From: Streptomyces sp. PKU-EA00015
GTDB lineage: Bacteria > Actinomycetota > Actinomycetes > Streptomycetales > Streptomycetaceae
Length of the DNA stretch: 64,000 bases
Direction: 5' to 3'
Assembly (NCBI RefSeq): GCF_013387495.1
Contig: NZ_JABZEE010000049.1
Location: forward strand, 1-64,000
Below the pieces are notes generated by a model, which did no database searches, was not told where the DNA came from, and saw only the letters and a program-made list of their open reading frames with translations. Below are positions 1 through 7,349 of the stretch, piece by piece. The translations under genes were made by a program, and so were the position numbers. How positions within the stretch are numbered: position 1 is the first letter of the stretch; each line of letters begins with the position of its first letter.

Positions 1-251
1 CTTTCCGGCGGACCCGACTTTATCAGAAGCATTTCGGCCGACCAAATCGGCGAGCTGTCCGGATAAAGATTCGGAATGGCTTCTCGGGAATCGGATCCCG
101 GCGGAAGCGAGAGAGACTCTAGATGTTCACGCCCGAACCTGTCCAGTCCAGGCAACTGTCTGAATCTACCTCCCCACGGCTCCCGTGTCAACGGGTCCGG
201 TGGGCGAAGAGGAGACTAGCAGCTCACAGGGCCTCTCTGCACATCCGCCCC
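1..251. other. left-edge stretch, no gene recognised
   Basis: No convincing gene was found. From base 1 a short plus-strand frame runs to a TAA at 64-66 (21 codons), but its codon use is not strongly GC-biased at third positions, so it is weak evidence for the tail of a gene. The 7-base inverted repeat CTTTATC (18-24) / GATAAAG (62-68) is AT-rich for this genome and could belong to a promoter or processing site. The minus-strand SpoIIM-like gene ends at 252, so this is its downstream region. Confidence 0.4.
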
Positions 252-1259
252 TCAGGCCGCGGACGGGAGCTCCGCGCTCCGGTCCGCCTCGTCCACGTCA
301 CCGATGTCGCCCGCCCGGGCGGCTCGGCCGCCGAGGACGTACACGTATGCCAGAAACACCAGCTCAGCGACGACGCCGATGGTGATCCGGGCCCAGGTCG
401 GGAGACCGGACGGGGTCACGAAGGCCTCGATGACGCCGGAGACGAAGAGGACCAGGGCCAGGCCGATGGCCATCCCGATCGCGGCCCGTCCCCGTTGGGC
501 GAGGGCGGTCCGTCGCGACTGCGGACCGGGATCGATGACGGTCCAACCCAGCCGGAGACCGGTGCCCGCCGCGACGAAGACTGCCGTCAGTTCCAGCAGC
601 CCGTGCGGAAGGATCAGCCCGAGGAACGTGTCGAGGCGCCCGGCGGACGACATCAGGCCGATGCCGACTCCCAGGTTGAGGACGTTGATGAACAGGATCC
701 AGATGACAGGGACGCACAGGAACGCGCCGAGGGCCAGGCACATGGCCGCAGCCCGGGCGTTGTTCGTCCAGACCTGGGCGGCGAACGACGCCGCGGGGTG
801 GCTGGAGTAGTACGTCTCGTAGTCCCCGCCCGGCTTGGTCATCTGCCGCAGCTCCTCCGGAGCGGCGATCGCGGACTGGACCTCGGGATGGGCGCCGATC
901 CACCAGCCGATCACGGCCGCGAGCAGCGTGGAGAGGACGGCTGTCGGTATCCACCAGTGACGGGAACGGTAGACCGCCGCCGGAAAGCCCGCGGTCAGGA
1001 AGGTGACGACGTCCCGCCAGCCGGCCCGCCGGGTGCCGGTGACCGTGGCGCGGGCGCGCGCGACGAGCTGCGTGAGCCTCCCTGTGAGCGCCGGGTCCGG
1101 CGCGCTGGACTGGACAAGGGACAAATGCGTGGCCGTGCGCTGGTACAGGGCGACGAGTTCGTCGGCCTCGGCTCCGGTGAGATGGCCTCCCCTGCGCAGG
1201 AGGTAGTCGAGTCGGTCCCACTCTGCGCGGTGGGCGGTGACGAAGACGTCGAGGTCCAT
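252..1259 (-). CDS. SpoIIM-like (stage II sporulation protein M) integral membrane protein
   Basis: 335 residues from the ATG at 1259; the frame stays open upstream, but the product only resembles the family from MDLDVFVTAHRAEWDRL onward. The N-terminal ~100 residues are soluble and helical, with a typical RAEWDRLDYLL start. Several hydrophobic segments follow (roughly residues 105-130, 165-210, 220-255 and 270-320). The family is named after Bacillus SpoIIM, but in actinomycetes these proteins commonly sit beside RDD proteins and their biochemical role is unknown. Here it is divergent from an RDD protein gene. Assignment to the family is fairly sure; function is not. Confidence 0.8.
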   Translation of the reverse strand: MDLDVFVTAHRAEWDRLDYLLRRGGHLTGAEADELVALYQRTATHLSLVQSSAPDPALTGRLTQLVARARATVTGTRRAGWRDVVTFLTAGFPAAVYRSRHWWIPTAVLSTLLAAVIGWWIGAHPEVQSAIAAPEELRQMTKPGGDYETYYSSHPAASFAAQVWTNNARAAAMCLALGAFLCVPVIWILFINVLNLGVGIGLMSSAGRLDTFLGLILPHGLLELTAVFVAAGTGLRLGWTVIDPGPQSRRTALAQRGRAAIGMAIGLALVLFVSGVIEAFVTPSGLPTWARITIGVVAELVFLAYVYVLGGRAARAGDIGDVDEADRSAELPSAA

Positions 1260-1383
1260 GGTCGGCTGCTGCTCCAGGCACTGGGTGCGTACGGTCCGTA
1301 CTACTGCGGCGCGCTGCCGGTCAGCTTGGCAGACTGAGGAACCAAGGGGCAGGGAAGGTCGAGGAACGCGAGGGGTGGCAGCG

Positions 1384-2514
1384 GTGAGCGGGCTTGTGAC
1401 GGGGGACGCGGTCGTACTGGGGCTGCAGCCTGCGAGGTTGCCGAGCCGGGCGCTCGCGCTCGCGATCGACCTGGTGGTGGTGTGGACGGCGTACCTGCTG
1501 GTGTCGATCGGGCTGGCGGTGGCCACGGCGTCTCTCGACGAGGCCGCGGTCATGGCGGTGTCGATCGCGACGTTCCTGCTGGTGCCCGTGGGTGCGCCGA
1601 TCGCTGTGGAGACCCTCAGTCATGGGCGGTCACTCGGCAAGCTGGCTTGCGGGCTGCGGGTCGTGCGGGACGACGGCGGGCCTGTCCGGTTCCGGCACGC
1701 GCTGGTGCGCGGTGCGATGGGGGTGGTGGAGATCCTGATGACGTTCGGGGTCATCGCCTGTATCGCTTCGCTGGTCTCGGCGCGGGGGCGGCGCATCGGT
1801 GACGTCTTCGCCGGGACGCTGGTCGTGCGGGAGCGGGTGCCGGCGGCCCGTGGGGCGCTGGTGGTTCCGCCGCCGCCACCGTGGCTGGTCGGACGGTTCT
1901 CCGGGCTCGATCTGTCCGGTGTGCCGGATGATCTGTGGCTCGCCATACGCCAGTATCTGACGCGCATGCGGCAGCTGGACGCCGCCGTGAGCTGGTCGAT
2001 GGCGCAGCGGCTCGCGGGCGACCTGGTGGCGCGTACGGGCACGCCGGCGCCCGAAGGTGTGCCGCCCGCCGCGTATCTGGCGGCTGTGGTGAACGAGCGT
2101 CAGGCGCGCGACTCACGGCGTGCCTTCGCTGCGGCGGCCAGGTCCGCCGAGGCCGACGATCGTGCCGCTGCGGCCTCGGGGGCACATGCGGTGCCGTCGC
2201 GGGCGCCGGACACGGAAGGGCCGGACACAACCGGGGCGGGTGTCGGCCCGGACCCGGAGGCGGCCCTTCCCGCCGGGCCGGGCAGCGAACGGCGGGGAAG
2301 AGCAGGTCAGGGATCCACAGGGCACGGATCGGTCGAATCCGGTTCGGGCGGGAGGGGCGGGGCCGCCTGGGCGAGTCCCGGCCTGGCAGCCGGGACCGAT
2401 GCCCGAGTCGCGGCGGCGGGGGCGGCGGCGGTCCCGAACGGTGCGCCAGGGCGTCCAGAGCCCGTCGAGGTCAAGCCGCCGTCGTCGTCGACCGGATTCG
2501 CACCACCCGCCTGA
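1384..2514 (+). CDS. RDD family membrane protein with long disordered tail
   Basis: 376 residues from the GTG at 1384; an in-frame GTG at 1375 is an alternative, and the GAGGG just upstream does not decide between them. Residues ~15-170 form the RDD domain: the R-A-x-x-x-x-ID pattern (RALALAIDLVVV) opens the first membrane helix, and further hydrophobic segments lie near residues 55-80 and 115-140. The C-terminal ~200 residues are rich in Ala, Gly and Pro and look disordered. RDD proteins are membrane proteins of mostly unknown function, some proposed to act in transport. It is divergent from the SpoIIM-like gene, and the two share a ~125-bp promoter region. Confidence 0.8.
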   Translation: MSGLVTGDAVVLGLQPARLPSRALALAIDLVVVWTAYLLVSIGLAVATASLDEAAVMAVSIATFLLVPVGAPIAVETLSHGRSLGKLACGLRVVRDDGGPVRFRHALVRGAMGVVEILMTFGVIACIASLVSARGRRIGDVFAGTLVVRERVPAARGALVVPPPPPWLVGRFSGLDLSGVPDDLWLAIRQYLTRMRQLDAAVSWSMAQRLAGDLVARTGTPAPEGVPPAAYLAAVVNERQARDSRRAFAAAARSAEADDRAAAASGAHAVPSRAPDTEGPDTTGAGVGPDPEAALPAGPGSERRGRAGQGSTGHGSVESGSGGRGGAAWASPGLAAGTDARVAAAGAAAVPNGAPGRPEPVEVKPPSSSTGFAPPA

Positions 2515-2572
2515 CCCCGCCCGCCCGGCCGGCTTCCCCAGTGGCGGCCGGCGGGCCGAGGCCCCGCCGCAG

Positions 2573-2605
2573 AGCCCGCCGTCAGGGGAAGACCGACGGC
2601 GGGCT
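2573..2605. terminator. hairpin between RDD gene and convergent hypothetical gene
   Basis: An 11-bp perfect stem, AGCCCGCCGTC (2573-2583) with GACGGCGGGCT (2595-2605), is followed by TTT. It overlaps the stop codon of the minus-strand gene and would serve mainly the plus-strand RDD gene. Confidence 0.5.
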
Positions 2606-3196
2606 TTCGAGGTCTTCCAGCTCGATGCCCGGCGCCGCGAGGACCACGTCGCCGGCGATGTGGACGGTGTGCTGCTCGCCCGTGTCCAGGGCGCTGACCT
2701 GGTATTCGTCCACGGTCAGGGGGCCGTTGTCAGTGGCGTGCGCTTCACTCTTCATCAGGGCCCAGGACTGGTCGACGGTGCGGGGGGCGAGGACCGGGTC
2801 CGTGAAAGCGACCATGCGTACGCGGGTCGCGGGGGCGGTGGGGGTGAGACGCAGCAGGCGGGCGGTCGCGACGAGGAAGGCGGGGGAAGTGCCGGTGAAG
2901 GCATGGGCGCGCACATTGCCTTCCGTGGCATGGGCACCGGAGGGGTCGGTCCTGACCCAGGTGACGCCGTCCAGGGCGGCGCCTCGGACCTGCCAGCCCG
3001 CTGCGTGGAGTTCGAGTCGGATGGGGCGGCCGAGATCGTCGATGGCCAGATCGACGGTGCCGGCCTGATCACCGGAGGGGGTGAGTGTGCGGGAGACGTA
3101 GCGCCAGCCGGAAGGGCCGGGGGCGCACTGGAAGTGCTCTTCACCGAGGGGGGTGTGATCGTGCGGATCGTGGAGCGAATAACGGCCGCGTGGCAT
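2582..3196 (-). CDS. conserved hypothetical protein
   Basis: 204 residues from the ATG at 3196 (MPRGRYSLHDPHDH). I do not recognise a named family. No signal peptide or membrane segment is visible. The protein is soluble and beta-rich, with alternating polar and hydrophobic runs such as GWRYVSRTL and TRVRMVAFTD, and no obvious catalytic motif. It lies downstream of ahcY on the same strand but is separated by a terminator-like hairpin, so it is probably transcribed on its own. An upstream extension to 3376 is open but low-complexity and unlikely. Confidence 0.65.
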   Translation of the reverse strand: MPRGRYSLHDPHDHTPLGEEHFQCAPGPSGWRYVSRTLTPSGDQAGTVDLAIDDLGRPIRLELHAAGWQVRGAALDGVTWVRTDPSGAHATEGNVRAHAFTGTSPAFLVATARLLRLTPTAPATRVRMVAFTDPVLAPRTVDQSWALMKSEAHATDNGPLTVDEYQVSALDTGEQHTVHIAGDVVLAAPGIELEDLESPPSVFP

Positions 3197-3276
3197 GGGG
3201 GCGTGAGTGTCCTTGTGCGGTGAGGCTCGGCGGCGTGGCGACACGCCCTGACCGGACCGTTCGAGGAGAGGTACGG

Positions 3277-3311
3277 GGCAGGCCCCCGACACGGGGGTGC
3301 GGGGGCCTGCC
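3277..3311 (-). terminator. terminator hairpin downstream of ahcY
   Basis: The 11-bp stem GGCAGGCCCCC (3277-3287) / GGGGGCCTGCC (3301-3311) has a 13-nt loop. It is flanked by GGTAC (3270-3274) and GTACC (3314-3318), which extend the pairing after small internal mismatches. It lies beyond the ahcY stop in the direction of transcription. Confidence 0.6.
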
Positions 3312-3348
3312 TGGTACCGGTCACGTCCGCCGCCGGCATCCGGCGGCG

Positions 3349-3402
3349 GACCAGCGATCAGATCCGGACCAGCCATCAGATCCGGATCAGCGACCAGATC
3401 AG
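3349..3402. repeat. three tandem 18-bp repeats 3' of ahcY
   Basis: The units GACCAGCGATCAGATCCG (3349-3366), GACCAGCCATCAGATCCG (3367-3384) and GATCAGCGACCAGATCAG (3385-3402) lie end to end between the ahcY stop and its terminator. The array is noncoding on the ahcY strand. Small tandem arrays like this vary in copy number by replication slippage. Confidence 0.8.
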
Positions 3403-3436
3403 TGACGATCGGAGGTGATCGGTGTCGCGGTGGTGA

Positions 3437-4894
3437 TCAGTAGCGGTAGTGGTCGGACTTGTACGGCCCCTCGACCTTGACGCCGATGTACTCCGCCTGC
3501 TCCGGGCGCAGGGTGGTGAGCTTGACGCCGAGGGAATCGAGGTGGAGACGGGCGACCTTCTCGTCGAGGTGCTTGGGGAGCACGTAGACGTCGGTCGGGT
3601 AGTCCTGGGGCTTGGTGAACAGTTCGATCTGGGCCAGCGTCTGGTCGGCGAAGCTGTTGGACATCACGAACGACGGGTGTCCGGTGGCGTTGCCCAGGTT
3701 GAGCAGCCGGCCCTCGGACAGGACGATCAGGACCTTGCCGTCGGGGAGGGTCCAGGTGTGGACCTGGGGCTTGACCTCGTCCTTGACGATGCCGGGCACC
3801 TGCGCCAGACCGGCCATGTCGATCTCGTTGTCGAAGTGACCGATGTTGCCCACGATCGCCTGGTGCTTCATCCTGACCATGTCGGAGGCCATGATGATGT
3901 CCTTGTTGCCGGTCGTGGTGACGAAGATGTCGGCCGTCTCGACGACCTCGTCGAGGGTCGTGACCTGGTAGCCGTCCATGGCCGCCTGCAGGGCGCAGAT
4001 CGGGTCGATCTCGGTGATGATCACCCGGGCACCCTGGCCGCGCAGGGACTCCGCGCAGCCCTTGCCGACATCGCCGTAGCCGCAGACGACGGCCGTCTTG
4101 CCGCCGATGAGGACGTCGGTGGCGCGGTTGATGCCGTCGATCAGCGAGTGCCGGCAGCCGTACTTGTTGTCGAACTTCGACTTCGTCACGGCGTCGTTCA
4201 CGTTGATCGCCGGGAACAGCAGCGTGCCTTCGCGGTGCATCTCGTAGAGACGGTGGACGCCCGTCGTCGTCTCCTCCGTCACGCCGCGGATCTCGGACGC
4301 GAGCTGCGTCCACTTCTGCGGGTTCTCGGCGAGCGTGCGGTTGAGCAGGGTCAGGATGTGGCCGTACTCCTCGCTGTCCGCGGTCGAGGGGTCCGGGGCC
4401 GAGCCGGCCTTCTCGAACTCGACGCCCTTGTGCACGAGCAGGGTGGCGTCACCGCCGTCGTCGAGGATCATGTTCGGGCCGCCGGTGGGGGTGTTCGGCC
4501 AGGTGAGGGCCTGCTCCGTGCACCACCAGTACTCCTCCAGCGTCTCGCCCTTCCAGGCGAAGACGGGGACGCCCTGCGGGTTCTCGGGGGTGCCCTCGGG
4601 GCCGACGGCGATGGCGGCCGCGGCGTGGTCCTGGGTGGAGAAGATGTTGCAGGAGGCCCAGCGGACCTGGGCGCCGAGGGCGACCAGGGTCTCGATCAGC
4701 ACGGCGGTCTGCACGGTCATGTGCAGGGAGCCGGTGATGCGGGCGCCGGCCAGCGGCTGGGCGGCGGCGTACTCCTTGCGGATCGACATCAGGCCGGGCA
4801 TCTCGTGCTCGGCGAGAGTGATCTCCTTGCGGCCGAAGGCGGCGAGGGAAAGGTCGGCGACCTTGAAGTCCTGGCCGTTGGCGACAGTCGACAT
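3437..4894 (-). CDS. ahcY: S-adenosyl-L-homocysteine hydrolase (adenosylhomocysteinase)
   Basis: 485 residues from the ATG at 4894, preceded by GAGGAG at good spacing; this is the usual length for the actinobacterial enzyme. It hydrolyses S-adenosylhomocysteine to homocysteine and adenosine, clearing the product inhibitor of SAM-dependent methyltransferases. Visible hallmarks are the HMTVQTAVLIETL region near residue 65, the NVNDAVTKSKFDN region with the NAD-facing Lys/Asp/Asn, the Rossmann motif GYGDVGKG (about residue 270), and the C-terminal Lys-Tyr tail (KSDHYRY) that contacts NAD of a neighbouring subunit. Cytosolic, NAD-containing tetramer by family. No SAH riboswitch was recognised upstream. 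Confidence 0.97.
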   Translation of the reverse strand: MSTVANGQDFKVADLSLAAFGRKEITLAEHEMPGLMSIRKEYAAAQPLAGARITGSLHMTVQTAVLIETLVALGAQVRWASCNIFSTQDHAAAAIAVGPEGTPENPQGVPVFAWKGETLEEYWWCTEQALTWPNTPTGGPNMILDDGGDATLLVHKGVEFEKAGSAPDPSTADSEEYGHILTLLNRTLAENPQKWTQLASEIRGVTEETTTGVHRLYEMHREGTLLFPAINVNDAVTKSKFDNKYGCRHSLIDGINRATDVLIGGKTAVVCGYGDVGKGCAESLRGQGARVIITEIDPICALQAAMDGYQVTTLDEVVETADIFVTTTGNKDIIMASDMVRMKHQAIVGNIGHFDNEIDMAGLAQVPGIVKDEVKPQVHTWTLPDGKVLIVLSEGRLLNLGNATGHPSFVMSNSFADQTLAQIELFTKPQDYPTDVYVLPKHLDEKVARLHLDSLGVKLTTLRPEQAEYIGVKVEGPYKSDHYRY

Positions 4895-5438
4895 GCGAGC
4901 TGCTCCTCGTGGTTCGGGTCGAGGGTGGGTACGGCTTGCTCTGCGGCGGCCTGGACATACGAATGCCCGGGCGCCCGCAGGACAGTCCGTCGGAGGCCCT
5001 CTCTCCCTCGGCCGGTCCGCGCGGGACCGCCCGACCGCCATCAGCAGCGACGTCTGACCGGTGACGAATCTACACCGATCAGCCCAGTCGGCCCCAGCCC
5101 GCCCGGGCCCTGGTTCCGGCCAGGTTCCGCGGTTCGCGGCCCGATCCGACAGCGCTTTCCGCGCTTTTGATCCCGGCGATGGCGCTCGGCCAGGGCCCCT
5201 CGCCGCACTCATCCGGCGCAAGCTGTACTCGGAGCAGGAGCGCGAACCGGCATGTCCGCGTTGTTCATGGGGGACCGGCAAGGTGGCCGGAGCCGAGGCG
5301 CTGGTCGCGGGCGCGTTCGCGCGTTGAGGAGCAGGGCCGAGGGGTCTCGGCGAGGAGAATGCCATCCCCCATGCCCGCCCCGGACGAGTCGGCGGTTCTC
5401 GACGTGCTGCGCGAGGGCGGGTGATCGGCGTCCCGTAG
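4895..5438. other. ahcY leader and an unassigned 0.5-kb stretch
   Basis: The part near 4895-5060 must hold the ahcY promoter and 5' leader (minus strand); a small CGGTCC/GGACCG hairpin lies at 5013-5029. From ~5060 to 5424 several short plus-strand frames are open (one ends at 5327, one at 5424), but third-position GC is below that of the neighbouring genes and no family is recognisable. The segment could be a decayed gene. The strong hairpin that follows at 5439-5477 would fit the end of a former transcription unit. Confidence 0.4.
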
Positions 5439-5477
5439 GGTGCGGGCGCCGCGCGGGTTTCGCGCGGCGCCCGCACC
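5439..5477 (+). terminator. strong stem-loop upstream of the signal-peptidase-like gene
   Basis: A perfect 17-bp stem, GGTGCGGGCGCCGCGCG (5439-5455) with its complement at 5461-5477, encloses the loop GGTTT. It precedes the downstream start codon by about 50 bases. It may terminate an upstream transcript or act as a leader structure for the next gene. No T-run follows, as is common in Streptomyces. Confidence 0.5.
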
Positions 5478-5529
5478 GCCCGTCGACGGCGGTCGCCGGG
5501 GCACGGGTGGTTCCGGGGAGGGAACACAG

Positions 5530-6198
5530 ATGGGATCGGGGAGACCGGGGCGCGGCCTGCGCCTGGCCGGATGGGTGCTGGCGCCGCTGGGCGTGGCGCT
5601 GTTCTTGGGCTCGCTGCTGACGTTCCGGGCGAACTACTCGGGGCTCACGGTCGCGAGCGAGGGCATGAGTCCGACGTACGGCGTCGGTGACCGGCTCTTC
5701 TACGAAAAGGTCGGCGGCTCGCAGGTGCGCCGTGGGGACGTCGTGCTCTATCGCATGCCGGCCCGCTACAGGGACCTGCCCGTGGTCCAGCGGACGGTCG
5801 GCGTCGGCGGCGACCGGCTCGTGGGCCGCATCGGCGGCGGGCCGATCACGGTCAACGGGAAGCCGCTGCCGGAGCCGTACGTCCGGGATGCCGACCCCGT
5901 CGGAGGGATGCCCTTCGAGGTGACGGTCCCCGAGGACCGGTTGTTCATGCTCGGGGACAACCGGGGCAACTCCCGCGATTCCCGCTCCTTCGACGACGAG
6001 GCCGGCGGAGGGGCCGTGCCGCTCACGGCCGTGCAGGGCCGGATCGTCGAGGACGTGAGCGTGCCGGTGGCGCTCGGTGCGGCCATGGTGCTCGGAGCGG
6101 TGACCGGGCTGGCGGGAGCGGGATGCGGGCTGGCTGGGTGGCTGGTCGGACGCGGGCGCCGCGCTCCGTACGGCCCGCCCCCGGTGTACACCCCGTAG
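5530..6198 (+). CDS. signal peptidase I-like protein lacking the Ser/Lys dyad
   Basis: 222 residues from the ATG at 5530 (GGGAGGGA just upstream). It has the S26 signal-peptidase fold signature: an N-terminal membrane helix (about 12-32), box B at 45-50, box C-like GDVVLYR at 69-75, box D-like RTVGVGGD at 88-95, box E GDNRGNSRDSR at 142-152, and a second hydrophobic segment at 178-206. In active type I signal peptidases box B is S-M-x-P-T; here it is G45-M-S-P-T. The general-base Lys that precedes R-x-x-G-x-x-GD is Gln87. Both catalytic residues are therefore replaced, so this may be a non-catalytic paralogue or use other residues. Membrane-bound by prediction. Confidence 0.8.
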   Translation: MGSGRPGRGLRLAGWVLAPLGVALFLGSLLTFRANYSGLTVASEGMSPTYGVGDRLFYEKVGGSQVRRGDVVLYRMPARYRDLPVVQRTVGVGGDRLVGRIGGGPITVNGKPLPEPYVRDADPVGGMPFEVTVPEDRLFMLGDNRGNSRDSRSFDDEAGGGAVPLTAVQGRIVEDVSVPVALGAAMVLGAVTGLAGAGCGLAGWLVGRGRRAPYGPPPVYTP

Positions 6199-6211
6199 CG
6201 CGAAGGCGGTT

Positions 6212-6256
6212 CACGGGAAAGGCCCCGGACCTCACCGGTCCGGGGCCTTTCCCGTG
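6212..6256. terminator. bidirectional terminator hairpin
   Basis: A perfect 20-bp stem (6212-6231 with 6237-6256) encloses the loop TCACC. The left arm contains GAAAGGCCCCGGACC, which gives A and T tracts in both orientations. It lies between the convergent signal-peptidase-like and cation-efflux genes. Confidence 0.85.
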
Positions 6257-6285
6257 CTGTCAGCGGTTCCTGTGCTGTCAGCGGC

Positions 6286-7251
6286 TCAGTGGCCGGAACC
6301 GCCCGGCGCCTCGCCGCGGTCGGCGCCCGCCGCTGCCGCGGACTCGTCGTAGATGTCCGGCTCCAGGTAGATCACGCGCGCGATCGGCACGGCCTCGCGG
6401 ATGCGGCTCTCGGCGGCGTCGATCGCCGCGGCCACCTCGGCCGCCGTCTCCTCGTGCTGGACGGCGATCTTCGCGGCGACGAGCAGTTCCTCAGGGCCGA
6501 GGTGCAGCGTGCGCATGTGGATGATGCGGGTGACCACCTCACCGTCCACGAGGGCGGCCTTGATCTTCTCGACCTCTTCCGTCCCGGCGGCCTCGCCGAG
6601 CAGCAGGGACTTCGTCTCGGCGGCGAGCACGACGGCGATGACGATCAGCAGCACACCGATGCACAGGGTGCCGATGCCGTCCCAGACGCCGTTGCCGGTC
6701 GCGAGAGCCAGGCTCACGCCGACCAGCGCCAGGATCAGACCGACCAGCGCGCCCAGGTCCTCCAGCAGGACGACGGGCAGTTCGGGGGCCTTGGCCCGAC
6801 GCACGAACTGCGGCCAGCTCAGCTTGCCCCGCAGCTCGTTCGACTCCTTGATGGCAGTGCGGAAGGAGAACGTCTCCGCGATGATCGCGAAGACGAGGAC
6901 GCCGATCGGCCAGTACCAGTCCCTGATCTCGTGGGGGTGCTTGATCTTCTCGTAGCCCTCGTAGATGGCGAACATGCCACCGACGGAGAAGAGCACGATG
7001 GAGACGAGGAAGGCGTAGATGTAGCGCTCGCGCCCGTAGCCGAAGGGGTGTTGCGGGGTCGCCTCGCGCTGGGCCCTCTTGCCGCCGAGCAGCAGAAGTC
7101 CCTGGTTGCCGGAGTCGGCCAGCGAGTGGACGCTCTCCGCGAGCATCGAGGACGACCCGCTGAAGAGGAACGCCACGAACTTCGCTGCCGCGATCGCGAG
7201 GTTGGCGGCGAGTGCCGCCACGATCGCCTTGGTGCCGCCTGACGCGCTCAT
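6286..7251 (-). CDS. cation diffusion facilitator family transporter
   Basis: 321 residues from the ATG at 7251 (MSASGGTKAIVAALAANL). The CDF pattern is clear: membrane segment 1, then AESVHSLADSGNQ with the His/Asp metal site, HPFGYGRERYIYAF at the start of helix III, a helix V region with an LLEDLGALVG metal motif, and a cytoplasmic C-terminal ferredoxin-like domain (about 215-300). The family exports Zn2+, Co2+, Fe2+ or similar ions in exchange for protons; the substrate cannot be read from the sequence. It lies just upstream of manA on the same strand, but transcription of manA reads towards it across a ~98-bp gap. Confidence 0.88.
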   Translation of the reverse strand: MSASGGTKAIVAALAANLAIAAAKFVAFLFSGSSSMLAESVHSLADSGNQGLLLLGGKRAQREATPQHPFGYGRERYIYAFLVSIVLFSVGGMFAIYEGYEKIKHPHEIRDWYWPIGVLVFAIIAETFSFRTAIKESNELRGKLSWPQFVRRAKAPELPVVLLEDLGALVGLILALVGVSLALATGNGVWDGIGTLCIGVLLIVIAVVLAAETKSLLLGEAAGTEEVEKIKAALVDGEVVTRIIHMRTLHLGPEELLVAAKIAVQHEETAAEVAAAIDAAESRIREAVPIARVIYLEPDIYDESAAAAGADRGEAPGGSGH

Positions 7252-7349
7252 GTGTGCCGGGTGTCCCTTCGTGCTGACGTCGATCGCTTCCGGGCTTTGC
7301 CCGGCCTTTGCGGTGCGCCATTGTTGCAGCACCCCGAAGGGGCGCCGTC

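Noticed and set aside
4895..5060. Possible SAH riboswitch upstream of ahcY
   Set aside because: The GAGGAGC near the start codon is just the ribosome-binding site. The rest of the consensus (GCGCUGC core and pseudoknot partners) could not be matched by eye. A covariance-model search would settle it.
3449..5170. Long plus-strand open frame opposite ahcY
   Set aside because: Shadow of ahcY: rich in V/D/G/H/R repeats with no motif, while the minus strand encodes a complete, well-conserved enzyme.
5061..5424. Short plus-strand ORFs upstream of the signal-peptidase-like gene
   Set aside because: No family resemblance, third-position GC lower than in nearby genes, and competing overlapping frames; noted only as a possible remnant.
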